Assembly (NCBI RefSeq): GCF_036924645.1
Contig: NZ_JAZHRX010000001.1
Span: 2,604,001-2,668,000 of the forward strand
Reading direction: 5' to 3'
From: Bradyrhizobium sp. AZCC 2176
GTDB taxonomy: Bacteria > Pseudomonadota > Alphaproteobacteria > Rhizobiales > Xanthobacteraceae
DNA length: 64,000 nt
The notes under the pieces are model-generated. The model was not told where the DNA came from. It did not search any database and saw only the letters and a list, made by a program, of their open reading frames with translations. Below are positions 1-8,390 of this stretch, piece after piece. A program made the translations under genes and the position numbers. Each line of letters begins with the position of its first letter. Within the stretch, counting starts at the first letter, position 1.

Positions 1-315
1 CTGCTCGGCCGCGGCTTCGCGCAGCGGCAGCGTGACGTCGATGGTTTCCGAAGCAAGCCGGGCATCGAGTGCCGCCGATTTCAGGATGTCACGGCGCGCG
101 GAAAGGGCCTGCGTGACCTTGTCCTTGGCGAGGTTGATCGCGGCGCCCTGGGTTTTGCGTTCCTCCGGCGACATCTTGCCGAGGGTAGCGAGCAATGCGG
201 AGATCGAGCCTTTCTTGCCGAGCGCTGCCACGCGCACGGCCTCGAGGGCTGCTTCATCGCCGGCGGCGGCGATCTGGCTGAGAATGGTCTGTTCGAGTGT
301 GGCGAGGTCGGACAT
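1..315 (-). CDS. pheS: Phenylalanine--tRNA ligase alpha subunit, N-terminal part (cut by window edge)
   Basis: Charges tRNA-Phe as part of the alpha2-beta2 cytoplasmic synthetase. Only the first 105 residues are inside the window. They begin [20 protein letters not shown] and contain the conserved [21 protein letters not shown] stretch of the PheS N-terminal coiled-coil domain, which contacts tRNA. The catalytic class II core would lie beyond base 1. It follows rplT on the same strand after a 175-bp gap filled by a palindromic repeat, consistent with the rpmI-rplT-pheS-pheT order common in bacteria. The ATG start is the first Met before the conserved helix. Confidence 0.93.
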   Translation of the reverse strand, partial: MSDLATLEQTILSQIAAAGDEAALEAVRVAALGKKGSISALLATLGKMSPEERKTQGAAINLAKDKVTQALSARRDILKSAALDARLASETIDVTLPLREAAAEQ

Positions 316-364
316 GGCGACGGATACCTTTTGGGCAACGTGCGCTCGCAGTCCATACGGGATC

Positions 365-456
365 GTCATCATCCGCGAAGGCGGATGATCCAGTAACCCC
401 CGGGGTCAATATGTCAGTCGGTGGTTACTGGATGCCCCGCCTGCGCGGGGCATGAC
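365..456. repeat. Compound palindromic intergenic repeat between rplT and pheS
   Basis: Three nested or adjacent inverted repeats are visible: CATCCGC...GCGGATG, CCAGTAAC...GTTACTGG and TGCCCCGC...GCGGGGCA, together about 90 bp. They look like a dispersed intergenic palindrome of the kind common in Bradyrhizobium. It could form a cruciform in DNA or hairpins in the rplT-pheS transcript. No terminator-like T run follows. Confidence 0.7.
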
Positions 457-490
457 ACCGCAATTGCAAGACGCCGTAGCGATTGCGAGC

Positions 491-850
491 TCAAGCCGCC
501 AGCACGGCCTTGGCCTTCTCGGCGATCGCCTGGAATGCCGCCGGCTCGTTGATGGCGAGATCCGACAGCACCTTGCGGTCGACCGTGATACCCGACTTCG
601 ACAGGCCGTTGATAAAGACGCTGTAGGTCATGCCGAACGGACGCACGGCCGCGTTCAGGCGCTGGATCCAGAGCGCGCGGAAGGTGCGCTTCTTGCGCTT
701 GCGGTCGCGGAACGCATACTGCCCGGCCTTCTCGACGGCGGCCTTGGCGGCGCGGATGGTGTTCTTGCGGCGGCCGGAGAAACCCTTGGCGGCCTTGTAG
801 ACTTTCTTGTGCCTGGCGTGAGAGGTCACACCGCGTTTGACGCGAGACAT
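491..850 (-). CDS. rplT: 50S ribosomal protein L20
   Basis: Large-subunit protein that binds 23S rRNA early in 50S assembly; in other bacteria it also represses its own operon. The 119-residue product has normal family length, a basic N-terminal arm ([19 protein letters not shown]), the conserved [12 protein letters not shown] and LWIQRLNAA segments, and the C-terminal globular repressor domain. It lies 77 bp downstream of rpmI, so cotranscription is likely. Confidence 0.98.
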   Translation of the reverse strand: MSRVKRGVTSHARHKKVYKAAKGFSGRRKNTIRAAKAAVEKAGQYAFRDRKRKKRTFRALWIQRLNAAVRPFGMTYSVFINGLSKSGITVDRKVLSDLAINEPAAFQAIAEKAKAVLAA

Positions 851-927
851 GACTGCTATCCTTGAATTTTAAATCGGTGATGGATCGCCGCGCGGACGCG
901 GCCGGCTTTAGCGGAGTGCGAGCGCGA

Positions 928-1128
928 TCAGGCGTTCGGCAAGAAGTACTTCTTGACGTTGTCGCCGTCGGTCTTGAACAGCACGCGGGTGCCGCGGAGC
1001 TGACGAATCTGCTTCTTCGTCCGCTTGATCATGCCGTGGCGCTTACCGCGCTGGGCGTGCATCACTTTGCCGGTGGCAGTCACCTTGAAGCGCTTTTTAG
1101 CGCCTGACTTGGTCTTCAGCTTGGGCAT
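928..1128 (-). CDS. rpmI: 50S ribosomal protein L35
   Basis: Small basic 66-residue large-subunit protein. [14 protein letters not shown] at the N-terminus and the [13 protein letters not shown] segment are diagnostic for L35. It has a good Shine-Dalgarno (AGGAGAG) and its leader holds a terminator-like hairpin 29 bp before the start. infC, which usually precedes rpmI directly, is 0.8 kb upstream here because an oppositely oriented gene lies between them. Confidence 0.97.
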   Translation of the reverse strand: MPKLKTKSGAKKRFKVTATGKVMHAQRGKRHGMIKRTKKQIRQLRGTRVLFKTDGDNVKKYFLPNA

Positions 1129-1148
1129 TTGGCTCTCCTATCGGCCAC

Positions 1149-1171
1149 AGAAAAATGCGCCCGAGGGGCGC
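1149..1171 (-). terminator. Terminator/attenuator hairpin in the rpmI leader
   Basis: Read on the minus strand, GCGCCC-CTC-GGGCGC is followed by ATTTTTC, a compact intrinsic terminator ending about 20 nt before the rpmI ribosome-binding site. No minus-strand gene ends nearby: infC stops at 1922 and has its own hairpin at about 1868-1894. A role as a ribosomal-protein attenuator is therefore plausible. The stem is symmetric, so plus-strand termination is possible too. Confidence 0.55.
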
Positions 1172-1402
1172 TTTTGCGGCTTAAAATGCTCGTTAGAGCG
1201 TTGAAAGTGCTCAGGCTTTCCCAGAAAACGAGATAACCCGCACGGACATCGACACGGCAGCCCTTGATCAGCCGGGCGATGAAGGTCGGGCTTATGGCAG
1301 AGGAAGCGTCAATTGGCAATGATGAACCGCGCAAGCCGGTGCTGCTACCTACCCCCGTATGCCCGCGTATGTCATTAACACCTCGGTGTGGAGCAGGAAC
1401 AA

Positions 1403-1834
1403 ATGACCCGTTTTCAGCGATCGATTACCTGCTTTAACGCTTCTCATGGCCTTCGCAACGCGCGCTGCCTTCCCGTTTTCGCCGCGCTGGCCGTCATGGC
1501 GACCCCGGTCACGGCCGAAGCCGCGCCGAGGGGAGCCAGGGCAATCCGAGCCTACGACGGAACCTGGAACGTGGTCTTCGCTACCACGCGGGGCAATTGC
1601 AGTTCAGGCTACAGCGTTCCCTTCACCGTCATCGGCAGCCGGGTTTCATCGGCTGGCGGCGGCAGGGTTTCGGGATCAGTCAGTCGCGCCGGTGTTGTTG
1701 CGGTCAGGGTTTCGGTCGGCGCATCCCGCGCCAGCGGCGGCGGCCGGCTAGTGGGCAGCTACGGCGCGGGCTGGTGGCGCGGCATCATCACCGGCGACCG
1801 TTGCAGCGGCACTTGGCAGGCCGCGCGGAGCTAG
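1403..1834 (+). CDS. Small secreted Gly/Ser-rich protein of unknown function
   Basis: A 143-residue product. Residues 1 to about 40 look like a signal peptide, with a long n-region, a hydrophobic core CLPVFAALAVMATPVTA and a cut near AEA. The mature part has a YDGTWNVVFAT segment, two well-spaced Cys (NCSSG and DRCSGTW) that may form a disulfide, and Gly/Ser/Val repeats suggesting a small beta domain. The ATG at 1403 is preferred to the GTG at 1388 because GGAG lies just before it. It sits alone between infC and rpmI on the opposite strand. I recognise no enzymatic motif; a periplasmic or exported role is inferred. Confidence 0.6.
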   Translation: MTRFQRSITCFNASHGLRNARCLPVFAALAVMATPVTAEAAPRGARAIRAYDGTWNVVFATTRGNCSSGYSVPFTVIGSRVSSAGGGRVSGSVSRAGVVAVRVSVGASRASGGGRLVGSYGAGWWRGIITGDRCSGTWQAARS

Positions 1835-1854
1835 GCGTCCAGCTCGGGCCGTCC

Positions 1855-1894
1855 GCGTAAAGAGAAACGGCCCGCCGGATCATCCGACGGGCCG
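1855..1894 (-). terminator. Intrinsic terminator of infC
   Basis: The inverted repeat CGGCCCG...CGGGCCG (1868-1894), with inner complementary bases, is followed on the minus strand by the U-rich TTTCTCTTT. It starts 27 bp past the infC stop codon. The plus-strand secreted-protein gene ends at 1834, so the same stem could also serve it. Confidence 0.65.
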
Positions 1895-1921
1895 CTCTGC
1901 ATCAATCCCAACCAACTCGAA

Positions 1922-2461
1922 TCAACGCGGCGCCAGCACCATCACGACCTGGCGGCCTTCGAAACGCGCGTCCTGCTCGACCTTGGCGAACTCGGCGACA
2001 TCGGCCTTGACCTTGTCCAAGAGCTTGGTGCCGATTTCCTGGTGCGCCATTTCGCGGCCACGATAGCGCAAGGTGATCTTGACCTTGTCGCCTTCCTCGA
2101 AGAAGCGCTGCATCGCGCGCATCTTCACGTCGTAATCGTGATCGTCGATCATCGGCCGCAGCTTGATCTCCTTGATCTCGACGATCTTCTGCTTCTTGCG
2201 CGCCTCGGCGGCCTTCTTCTGTGCCGAATACTTGAACTTCCCGTAGTCCATGATCTTGCAAACGGGAGGATTGTTGTTCGGCGAAATCTCGACGAGATCC
2301 ATGCCCGCCTCGAGGGCCATCTTGATGGCGACCACGGTTTCGACTGTTCCGTGGTTGAGGCCGGTCTGATCGATCAGTTGGATCTGCGCGTTGCGGATAT
2401 CGTCATTGGTGCGCGGCCCGTCTTTGGTTGCAGCGGGCGGGGCTCTGTTGGGACGGCGAAT
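1922..2461 (-). CDS. infC: Translation initiation factor IF-3, AUU start
   Basis: IF-3 binds the 30S subunit and checks start-codon pairing. The frame encodes 179 residues only if translation begins at an ATT codon at 2461. The N-domain ([19 protein letters not shown]), the linker and the C-domain ([24 protein letters not shown]) are then complete. GGAGAG lies 6 nt before this ATT. The first in-frame GTG (2335) would remove 42 residues of the conserved N-domain. AUU starts underlie autoregulation of infC in other bacteria. The gene is separated from rpmI-rplT here. Confidence 0.95.
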   Translation of the reverse strand: MRRPNRAPPAATKDGPRTNDDIRNAQIQLIDQTGLNHGTVETVVAIKMALEAGMDLVEISPNNNPPVCKIMDYGKFKYSAQKKAAEARKKQKIVEIKEIKLRPMIDDHDYDVKMRAMQRFFEEGDKVKITLRYRGREMAHQEIGTKLLDKVKADVAEFAKVEQDARFEGRQVVMVLAPR

Positions 2462-2684
2462 GGGTAACTCTCCAAAGTTGTGAAAGGAAGGGTGGTAGTT
2501 TGAAGCAATACGCTAATAACAGCAAGCGAACTCACGGTCTGCGCCCGAAAACCGTCAAATGCGAGGCATTTCGGTCACGTGCGGCAAATATAGCGCGGCG
2601 GGCCGATCCGCAAGCGCCGGGCGGTCGTGCTTGACCGATGAAGCGGGCTCGCGGACAAAGCTGCGGGGCGAGAGTGACAGATCC

Positions 2685-3476
2685 ATGACCAATTCAGCAC
2701 CAATCGACGAGGAACCGACCTTTATCGAGGTGGGAGAGGGCGATGGCCACCGCCGGATCGCCGTGCGCGCCCGTGCCGGCGGCGAACCCGGGCTGTTCTG
2801 GCTCGGCGGCTTCAATTCCGACATGCGGGGGACCAAGGCGCTGGCGCTGGACGCCTGGGCCGCGGAACATGGCCGGGCCTGTATCAGGTTCGATTACTCC
2901 GGCCATGGCGAATCGGGCGGCGCGTTCATCGACGGCACCATCGGACGCTGGCTGGAAGAGGCCATCGCCGTGTTCGAGCAGTTCTGCCGGGGGCCGCAGG
3001 TCGTGATCGGCTCGTCGATGGGTGGCTGGATGGCGCTCTTGCTGGCGCGGGCGATCGCCAAGCGCGAGGCGGCGGGCGCGACGTTTGCCGGGCTGGTGCT
3101 GATCGCGCCGGCGCCCGACTTCACCGAGCAATTGATGTGGAACGCATTCTCCGACGAGGTCCGCGAGGAGATCAAGACCAAGGGCGTGTGGATGCGGCCG
3201 TCGGAGTATGGCGACGGCGCGCCCTATCCGATCGCGCGTGCACTGATCGAGGAGGGCCGAAACCATCTCCTGCTCGGCAGCGCCATCGAGGTCGGATGTC
3301 CCGTGCGCATCCTGCAGGGCGCGCAAGATCCCGATGTGCCCTGGCAGCATGCCTTCGCGCTGGCGCACCGGCTGCCGGCCGAGGACGTGGTGCTGACCAT
3401 GATCCAGGACGGCGACCACCGCCTGTCGCGCCCGCAGGACATCGCGCGGATTCTCGCGGCGGTGGCGGAGATCTGA
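2685..3476 (+). CDS. Alpha/beta hydrolase, ABHD10-like thioesterase/esterase
   Basis: Predicted cytosolic serine hydrolase of 263 residues. Visible elements are the oxyanion/strand region FWLGGFNSD, the RFDYSGHGES turn, the nucleophile elbow GSSMGG, the acidic residue in GAQDPDVPW and the catalytic His in DGDHRLSR. The overall pattern resembles the ABHD10 acyl-protein thioesterase family, which has many alphaproteobacterial members. The exact substrate cannot be read from sequence. The start is the ATG before TNSAPIDEEPTFIEV; the frame stays open upstream but that part looks non-coding. Confidence 0.82.
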   Translation: MTNSAPIDEEPTFIEVGEGDGHRRIAVRARAGGEPGLFWLGGFNSDMRGTKALALDAWAAEHGRACIRFDYSGHGESGGAFIDGTIGRWLEEAIAVFEQFCRGPQVVIGSSMGGWMALLLARAIAKREAAGATFAGLVLIAPAPDFTEQLMWNAFSDEVREEIKTKGVWMRPSEYGDGAPYPIARALIEEGRNHLLLGSAIEVGCPVRILQGAQDPDVPWQHAFALAHRLPAEDVVLTMIQDGDHRLSRPQDIARILAAVAEI

Positions 3477-3484
3477 GCAAGTCT

Positions 3485-3523
3485 CCACCCTTCGAGGCGC
3501 GCGCAGCGAACCTCGAAGGGTGG
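3485..3523. repeat. Perfect 13-bp inverted repeat
   Basis: CCACCCTTCGAGG, 13-bp loop, CCTCGAAGGGTGG lies 8 bp after the hydrolase stop and 27 bp before the next start. It is a typical rhizobial intergenic palindrome. It could stop transcription or protect the hydrolase mRNA end, but no T tract follows. Confidence 0.7.
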
Positions 3524-3549
3524 GCCGCGTAAGATAGGGAGACAACGCC

Positions 3550-4017
3550 ATGAACACATCCACCATGCTCCGCGCGTTCTGCGACGCCGTCGAGCAGCGC
3601 AACGGCAAGGCTTTCTCGGAACTGTTCACCGAAGACGGCGTCTATCACGATGTGTTCTACGGCGCGTTCGCAGGGCGCGCGAGAATCGCGGAAATGATCG
3701 ACGACTGGTTCTACCGCACAGCCACCGATTTCCGCTGGGACATGCACGATCCCGTCAGCGACGGCGAGATGCTCTATGCGCGCTACACCTTCAGCTACCG
3801 CTCGACACTGCCGGAAGCCGAGGGCGCGCGCGCGATGTTCGAGGGCGTCGCGATCATGCGGCTGCGCGACGGCAGAATCGCGGAGTACCATGAAGTCGCC
3901 AACACCGCGCCGGCTTTCGTCGACATCAAGTTTGCGCCGGAGCGCATCGCCAAGATCGTTGCGAAACAGGGCGCGGCGCTGAAGGCGCGGCCGGAGATGA
4001 AGCGGCATCTGGTGTGA
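3550..4017 (+). CDS. NTF2-like/SnoaL-like fold protein
   Basis: A 155-residue product with the cone-shaped NTF2-like layout: helix MLRAFCDAVEQRNGKAFSEL, the FTEDGVYHDVFYG strand, then paired strands (LYARYTFSYRS, GVAIMRLRDGRIAEYHEVAN). The family includes ketosteroid isomerase-like enzymes and small-ligand binders, and the catalytic residues vary too much to assign a reaction. The start is supported by a GGGAGA ribosome-binding site about 9 nt upstream. It may share a transcript with the preceding hydrolase across the palindrome. Confidence 0.75.
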   Translation: MNTSTMLRAFCDAVEQRNGKAFSELFTEDGVYHDVFYGAFAGRARIAEMIDDWFYRTATDFRWDMHDPVSDGEMLYARYTFSYRSTLPEAEGARAMFEGVAIMRLRDGRIAEYHEVANTAPAFVDIKFAPERIAKIVAKQGAALKARPEMKRHLV

Positions 4018-4036
4018 GTTCGGCGTGCTCTCTCCG

Positions 4037-4145
4037 CCGTCATTCCGGGATGCGCCGCAAGGCGCAGGCCCGGAATCCATTTGGCTGCATAAGCCGAGGA
4101 GAAATTGATTCCGGGGCTCGCGCTTCGCGCGCCGCGGAATGACGG
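4037..4145. repeat. Intergenic palindromic repeat with CCGTCATTCC / GGAATGACGG ends
   Basis: The outer arms CCGTCATTCCG and CGGAATGACGG enclose inner hairpins (GCGCCGCAAGGCGC and CGCGCTTCGCGCG) and two copies of the CCGGAATC/GATTCCGG motif. About 109 bp between convergent genes. This is a dispersed-repeat architecture rather than a simple terminator. Confidence 0.7.
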
Positions 4146-4153
4146 ACGCATTG

Positions 4154-5378
4154 CTACGGCGGAGATGCCCCGCCTTCGCGGCGCATGACGATGGAGGTTT
4201 GCTGCCATTCCGCGCGGACATCTTCATTCGCCTCGGCGCCAAGCGCCCTCACAGCCAGAGCTTCGAACCTGTCCCGCTCCATCAATTGCGACAGCGCCCA
4301 TACCGCCGCGCCGCGAACCAGCGGATTTGCATCGTCCAGCAGGCGCTCGGCCTCAGCGGCCAGCGACGTGTCGGCGGCGTTGCCGATCGCGATCAGCACG
4401 TTGCGGACAAAACGGTCGCGGCCGATGCGCTTGACCGGCGATTTGGAAAACAGCGTACGAAAGGCGGCGTCGTCGAGCCGCGCCAGCTCGACAAGCGAAG
4501 GCGCACGCAACTCCGCACGTGCGGCCAGTTTGGCTTCGCGGCCCTTTTGCGCAAACTTGTTCCACGGGCACACGGCGAGGCAGTCGTCGCAGCCATAGAT
4601 GCGGTTGCCGATGCTCTTGCGGAATTCGTGCGGGATCGGGCCCTTGTTCTCGATCGTCAGGTAGGAGATGCAGCGCCGCGCATCGAGCTTGTAGGGTGCG
4701 GGGAAAGCCGCAGTCGGGCAGATCTCCTGGCAGGCGTTGCAGGAACCGCAATGATCGGTGTCGGCGTCGTCGCGCGGGAGGTCGGCAGCCGTGAAGATCG
4801 CACCGAGAAACAGCCAAGAGCCGAATTCGCGCGACACGAGGTTGGTATGCTTGCCCTGCCAGCCAAGTCCCGCCGCCTGCGCCAGCGGCTTTTCCATCAC
4901 GGCGGCGGTATCGACGAACACTTTTACTTCTTCGCCGGAGGCCGCGACGAACCAACGCGCCAGCGTCTTCAGGCGTTTCTTGATGACGTCGTGATAGTCG
5001 TCGCCCTGCGGCGTAGGCGGAGATCGCGCCGCGCGTGCGCTTCGCCAGAAGCGAGAGCGGATCTTCCGCAGGCCCATAATTGACGCCGAGCATGATGATG
5101 GAGCGCACGCCGGGCCACAGCACGCGCGGGTCCGTCCGCCGTTCGGGCTGCGCCGCGAGCCAGTCCATGTCGCCATGCGCGCCGGCATCGAGGAACTTCT
5201 GGAAATATTTTCCGGCTTCGCCGATCCCGTCCGGGCCGGTGACGCCGATGCAGTCGAAACCGAGCGTCTCCGCTTCGCGCTTGAGCGCGGCCTTCAGGTC
5301 ATCAGCGGAAAGTTTGACGGCCTTGTTCAGAAGTCGAGGTCCACGTAGGTGCGCGATGCCGGCACGCCCGCCAGCCAT
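4154..5378 (-). pseudogene. queG: Epoxyqueuosine reductase, split by a single-base frameshift
   Basis: QueG reduces epoxyqueuosine to queuosine in tRNA using cobalamin and two [4Fe-4S] clusters. The N-terminal third ([10 protein letters not shown] to RGAISAYA) and the rest ([14 protein letters not shown] to the C-terminus) lie in different frames and join at about 5009-5012, where one extra G/C turns the expected Tyr-Ala-Gln-Gly-Asp into a shift. Downstream, both ferredoxin motifs ([22 protein letters not shown]) and the HEAT-like C-terminal part are intact. The start is uncertain: the nearest in-frame ATG (5378) overlaps the upstream GST gene by 52 bp. Either a recent inactivation or a sequencing/assembly indel. 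Confidence 0.85.
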
Positions 5379-6019
5379 TCGCTGAGCAGCGGGCGGAACG
5401 ACGGGCGGGATTTCACCCGCGCGTACCACGCCTTTGCCGCGTCGTCCTCGCTCCATGGCACGTCGCCCAGATAATCGATCGCCGAAAGATGCGCCGCGGC
5501 GGCGAGATCCGCGTAGCTCAGCCGGTCGCCGGCGAGGAAATTCCGCGTCTGCGCCAGCCAGCCGATATAGGCCAGATGATAGCGCACATTGGCCTTGGCT
5601 GCGCGGATCACGTCGGCCGCCGGCGCCCCGCCGCCATTCTCCTCGCTCATGAAACGCTTATAGATGCGCTCGGTTACCAGCGGGTTCGAGGCCTCCTCGA
5701 AGAATTTTTCGTTGAACCACGCCATCAGCCGGCGCACCTCGACGCGCTCGGCCATCGAGGCCGGCAACAGCCGCCGATCGCCCGCCTCCAGGCCGTGCGT
5801 CTCGTCGAGATATTCGGCGATGACGCCGGCGCCGGGGATCGGCGGAAAGCCGTCAGCCATCAAGACGGGCGTGGCGGCCGCGGGATTGAGCACGAGAAAC
5901 CCTTCGCGCCGCTCCCAGGCCCGCTCTTCCACCAGGCGCAGGTCAAGGCCGTGTTCGCCCAGCACCAGGCGAATGAAGCGCGAATGCGGGCAGAATGGAT
6001 GATGGTAGAGCGTATACAT
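5327..6019 (-). CDS. fzlA: Glutathione S-transferase-like protein, probable FzlA-type FtsZ-binding protein
   Basis: A 230-residue GST-fold protein: thioredoxin-like half (MYTLYHHPFCPHSRFIRLVLGE, NPAAATPVL) and an all-helical half (FLAGDRLSYADLAAAAHLSA). Length, N-terminal pattern and the acidic C-terminal tail ending VDLDF fit the alphaproteobacterial FzlA group, which binds FtsZ filaments and promotes constriction in Caulobacter. An ordinary detoxifying GST cannot be excluded. It sits divergent from uppP, another envelope gene, and overlaps the start region of queG. Confidence 0.68.
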   Translation of the reverse strand: MYTLYHHPFCPHSRFIRLVLGEHGLDLRLVEERAWERREGFLVLNPAAATPVLMADGFPPIPGAGVIAEYLDETHGLEAGDRRLLPASMAERVEVRRLMAWFNEKFFEEASNPLVTERIYKRFMSEENGGGAPAADVIRAAKANVRYHLAYIGWLAQTRNFLAGDRLSYADLAAAAHLSAIDYLGDVPWSEDDAAKAWYARVKSRPSFRPLLSEWLAGVPASRTYVDLDF

Positions 6020-6191
6020 GAAACCCTTGAGGTAAAATCGCGGCCTGAGGAACCCTCAAACCGCGTCAAGCGAATCGGGACACTAGCCAAGCGGACGTAT
6101 GAGGCAACCTATGTTTGGCGTTTTTTTGCGATTGCGGCATGGGGAGGAATAGGCGAGAAGAACGCGCTTTTCCAGCCAAACGGACCACATC

Positions 6192-6998
6192 ATGATGTCG
6201 GATGCAGTGAAGGCGGTGATTCTCGGCATCATCGAGGGTATCACGGAATTTCTCCCGGTTTCCTCCACCGGCCATATGCTGCTGGCGCAACGCTTCTTCG
6301 GCCTCGGCGAGGGCGCGTTCTGGCAGAGTTTTGTGATCCTGATTCAGCTCGGCGCGATCCTCGCCATCGTCATGCTGTATTTCGTCAAGCTGTCGCGCGT
6401 CGCGCTTGGCATGTTCAGCAATCCCGACGATCGCCGGTTCGTGATCGGCGTGCTGGTGGCGTTCCTGCCGGCAGTCGTCGTCGGCCTGATTGCCGGCAAG
6501 TACATCAAGGAGCTGCTGTTCAATCCGTGGGTGGTGAATTTCACGTTGATCGTCGGCGGCGCGATTCTCTTGTGGGTCGATCAGCTCGACCTCAAGCCGA
6601 TCGAGGACGACGCCACGCGCTATCCGCTATTGATGTATCTGTGGATCGGCATTGCGCAGTGCGTGGCGATGATCCCGGGCGTGTCGCGCTCCGGCGCCAG
6701 CATCGTGGCGGCGATGCTGCTCGGCGGCGACAAGCGCTCGGCGGCGGAGTTCTCGTTCTTTCTGGCGATCCCGACCATGGTCGGTGCGTTTGCCTATGAT
6801 TTCTACAAGAACCGCGGCGAGATGACGGTCGACCATATCGGCGTCATCGCGATCGGCTTCGTGGTGTCGTTCATTACGGCGATGATCGTGGTGAAGACGT
6901 TCCTGACCTACGTCACCCGCCACGGATTCACGTTCTTCGCGTGGTGGCGCGTCATCATCGGCACGCTCGGCCTGATCGCGCTGGCGCTGGGGAAGTAG
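6192..6998 (+). CDS. uppP: Undecaprenyl-diphosphatase
   Basis: Inner-membrane enzyme that dephosphorylates undecaprenyl diphosphate to recycle the lipid carrier for peptidoglycan; overexpression gives bacitracin resistance. The 268-residue product is polytopic. It carries the family motifs GIIEGITEFLPVSSTGH near the N-terminus (catalytic Glu and Ser) and PGVSRSG in the second repeat. Two adjacent Met codons (6192, 6195) are possible starts. The 170-bp divergent gap to the FzlA-like gene should contain both promoters. Confidence 0.96.
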   Translation: MMSDAVKAVILGIIEGITEFLPVSSTGHMLLAQRFFGLGEGAFWQSFVILIQLGAILAIVMLYFVKLSRVALGMFSNPDDRRFVIGVLVAFLPAVVVGLIAGKYIKELLFNPWVVNFTLIVGGAILLWVDQLDLKPIEDDATRYPLLMYLWIGIAQCVAMIPGVSRSGASIVAAMLLGGDKRSAAEFSFFLAIPTMVGAFAYDFYKNRGEMTVDHIGVIAIGFVVSFITAMIVVKTFLTYVTRHGFTFFAWWRVIIGTLGLIALALGK

Positions 6999-7010
6999 AT
7001 TTCGGAATTG

Positions 7011-7130
7011 TAGGGTGGCAAAGGCGCGTCAGCGCCGTGCCCACCATCCAACATTGTGCTCGCGATGGTGGGCACGCGGAGCCTGTCATCGGGCGCGCAT
7101 TCGCGCGACCCGGTGGCTTTGCCCACCCTA
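7011..7130. repeat. Large nested inverted repeat between uppP and the NDUFA9-like gene
   Basis: The outer arms TAGGGTGGCAAAG and CTTTGCCCACCCTA and the inner arms GTGCCCACCATC and GATGGTGGGCAC form a 120-bp compound palindrome in the gap between two convergent genes. It is a dispersed repeat type, possibly also acting as a bidirectional 3'-end structure. Confidence 0.72.
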
Positions 7131-7134
7131 CATG

Positions 7135-8103
7135 CTACGCGTTCTTGCGCTGAAACTGCCCGGCGGCGCGGAAGCGCCAGAGATATTGCGGGGCGATCAC
7201 TTCCATCGACTCCGGCGTGATGCCGAGCCCTTCCAGCGTCAGGCCCGCGGCCTTGGCGGCGTCCGACACCACATTATCCGATTGCAGCATCACCACCTGG
7301 TCCGGCGTCAGCTTGAACGGTCCCGGCGCAAATTGCAGGAACATCGCCTGCAGCCGGGCCAGCCCGAACGGCAGCGAAAGCAGCATGCGCTTGCGCTCGG
7401 TGATCCCGAGAATGATTTCCATGATCTCGCGCATGGTCAGCACTTCGGGCCCGCCGAGTTCGTACGTCGCGCCCGCCCTGGTCTTGCCGTCGACGGCATC
7501 GGCAACTGCCGTCGCGACATCGGCGACATAGGCTGGCTGCACCCTTGTCACGCCGCCGCCGATCAGCGGCAGGAAGGGCGAGATCCGGGCCAGCGCCGCA
7601 AAGCGATTGGTAAATTGATCCTCAGGGCCGAACATCAGCGACGGCCGCAGGATCGTGGCCGAGGGGACGGCAGCCAGAACCGCCTTCTCGCCGGCCGCCT
7701 TGGCCCGGGCGTAGTGCGATGCGGAATTCTCGTCGGCGCCGATCGCGGATACATGCACCATGCGGGCGCCGACGGCGCTCGCGGCCCTGGCGACGGTTTC
7801 AGCGCCCTTGGTCTGCACGGCGTCGAAGGTCTGCGCGCCGCTCTCGGTCAGGATGCCGACAAGGTTGATGGCGACGTGGGAATCGCGCATGGCGGCCTCG
7901 ACCGAGGCCGGATGGCGCAGATTGGCCTGAACGGCGTGGACCTGGCCGACCTTGCCGGCCGGCTGCAGATGGCCGACCAGTTCGGGCCGCCGTACCGCGA
8001 CGCGGATACGGTAGTCGCGCTTGCAGAGCGCCCGAACCACGTTTCGCCCCAGAAAGCCGGATCCGCCGAAAATCGTGACGAGGGTATCCAGGTTCGATGC
8101 CAT
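7135..8103 (-). CDS. NAD(P)-binding atypical SDR, complex I NDUFA9 subunit-like
   Basis: A 322-residue protein with an N-terminal Rossmann nucleotide site (TIFGGSGFLGRNVVRAL), an atypical extended-SDR fold (VHVSAIGADENSASHYARAKAAGE, with the Tyr-x3-Lys equivalent shifted) and a C-terminal substrate-type domain. The family resembles the mitochondrial complex I accessory subunit NDUFA9, a structural NADPH binder. Bacterial members may associate with the respiratory chain, but this is not shown by sequence. It is convergent with uppP and stands alone. Confidence 0.82.
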   Translation of the reverse strand: MASNLDTLVTIFGGSGFLGRNVVRALCKRDYRIRVAVRRPELVGHLQPAGKVGQVHAVQANLRHPASVEAAMRDSHVAINLVGILTESGAQTFDAVQTKGAETVARAASAVGARMVHVSAIGADENSASHYARAKAAGEKAVLAAVPSATILRPSLMFGPEDQFTNRFAALARISPFLPLIGGGVTRVQPAYVADVATAVADAVDGKTRAGATYELGGPEVLTMREIMEIILGITERKRMLLSLPFGLARLQAMFLQFAPGPFKLTPDQVVMLQSDNVVSDAAKAAGLTLEGLGITPESMEVIAPQYLWRFRAAGQFQRKNA

Positions 8104-8252
8104 CGGGGCGAACTCCTGCCGGTCAAATTCGAGAGATATCGGTGGTATTTAGCGGATTCGCGATACGCCAACGTGGCCCCGCTGTACAGCGCAATCAGAC
8201 GGCGTTGAAGCGATTTGACAAGCGCGTGACCGTTCCTTACTAACCCGCCCGG

Positions 8253-8339
<87 letters not shown>

Positions 8340-8390
8340 TTGCCCTTGCCCTCATGTGCTTGGCCGGAATTAAGAAGCGGTAGTGCCGGA

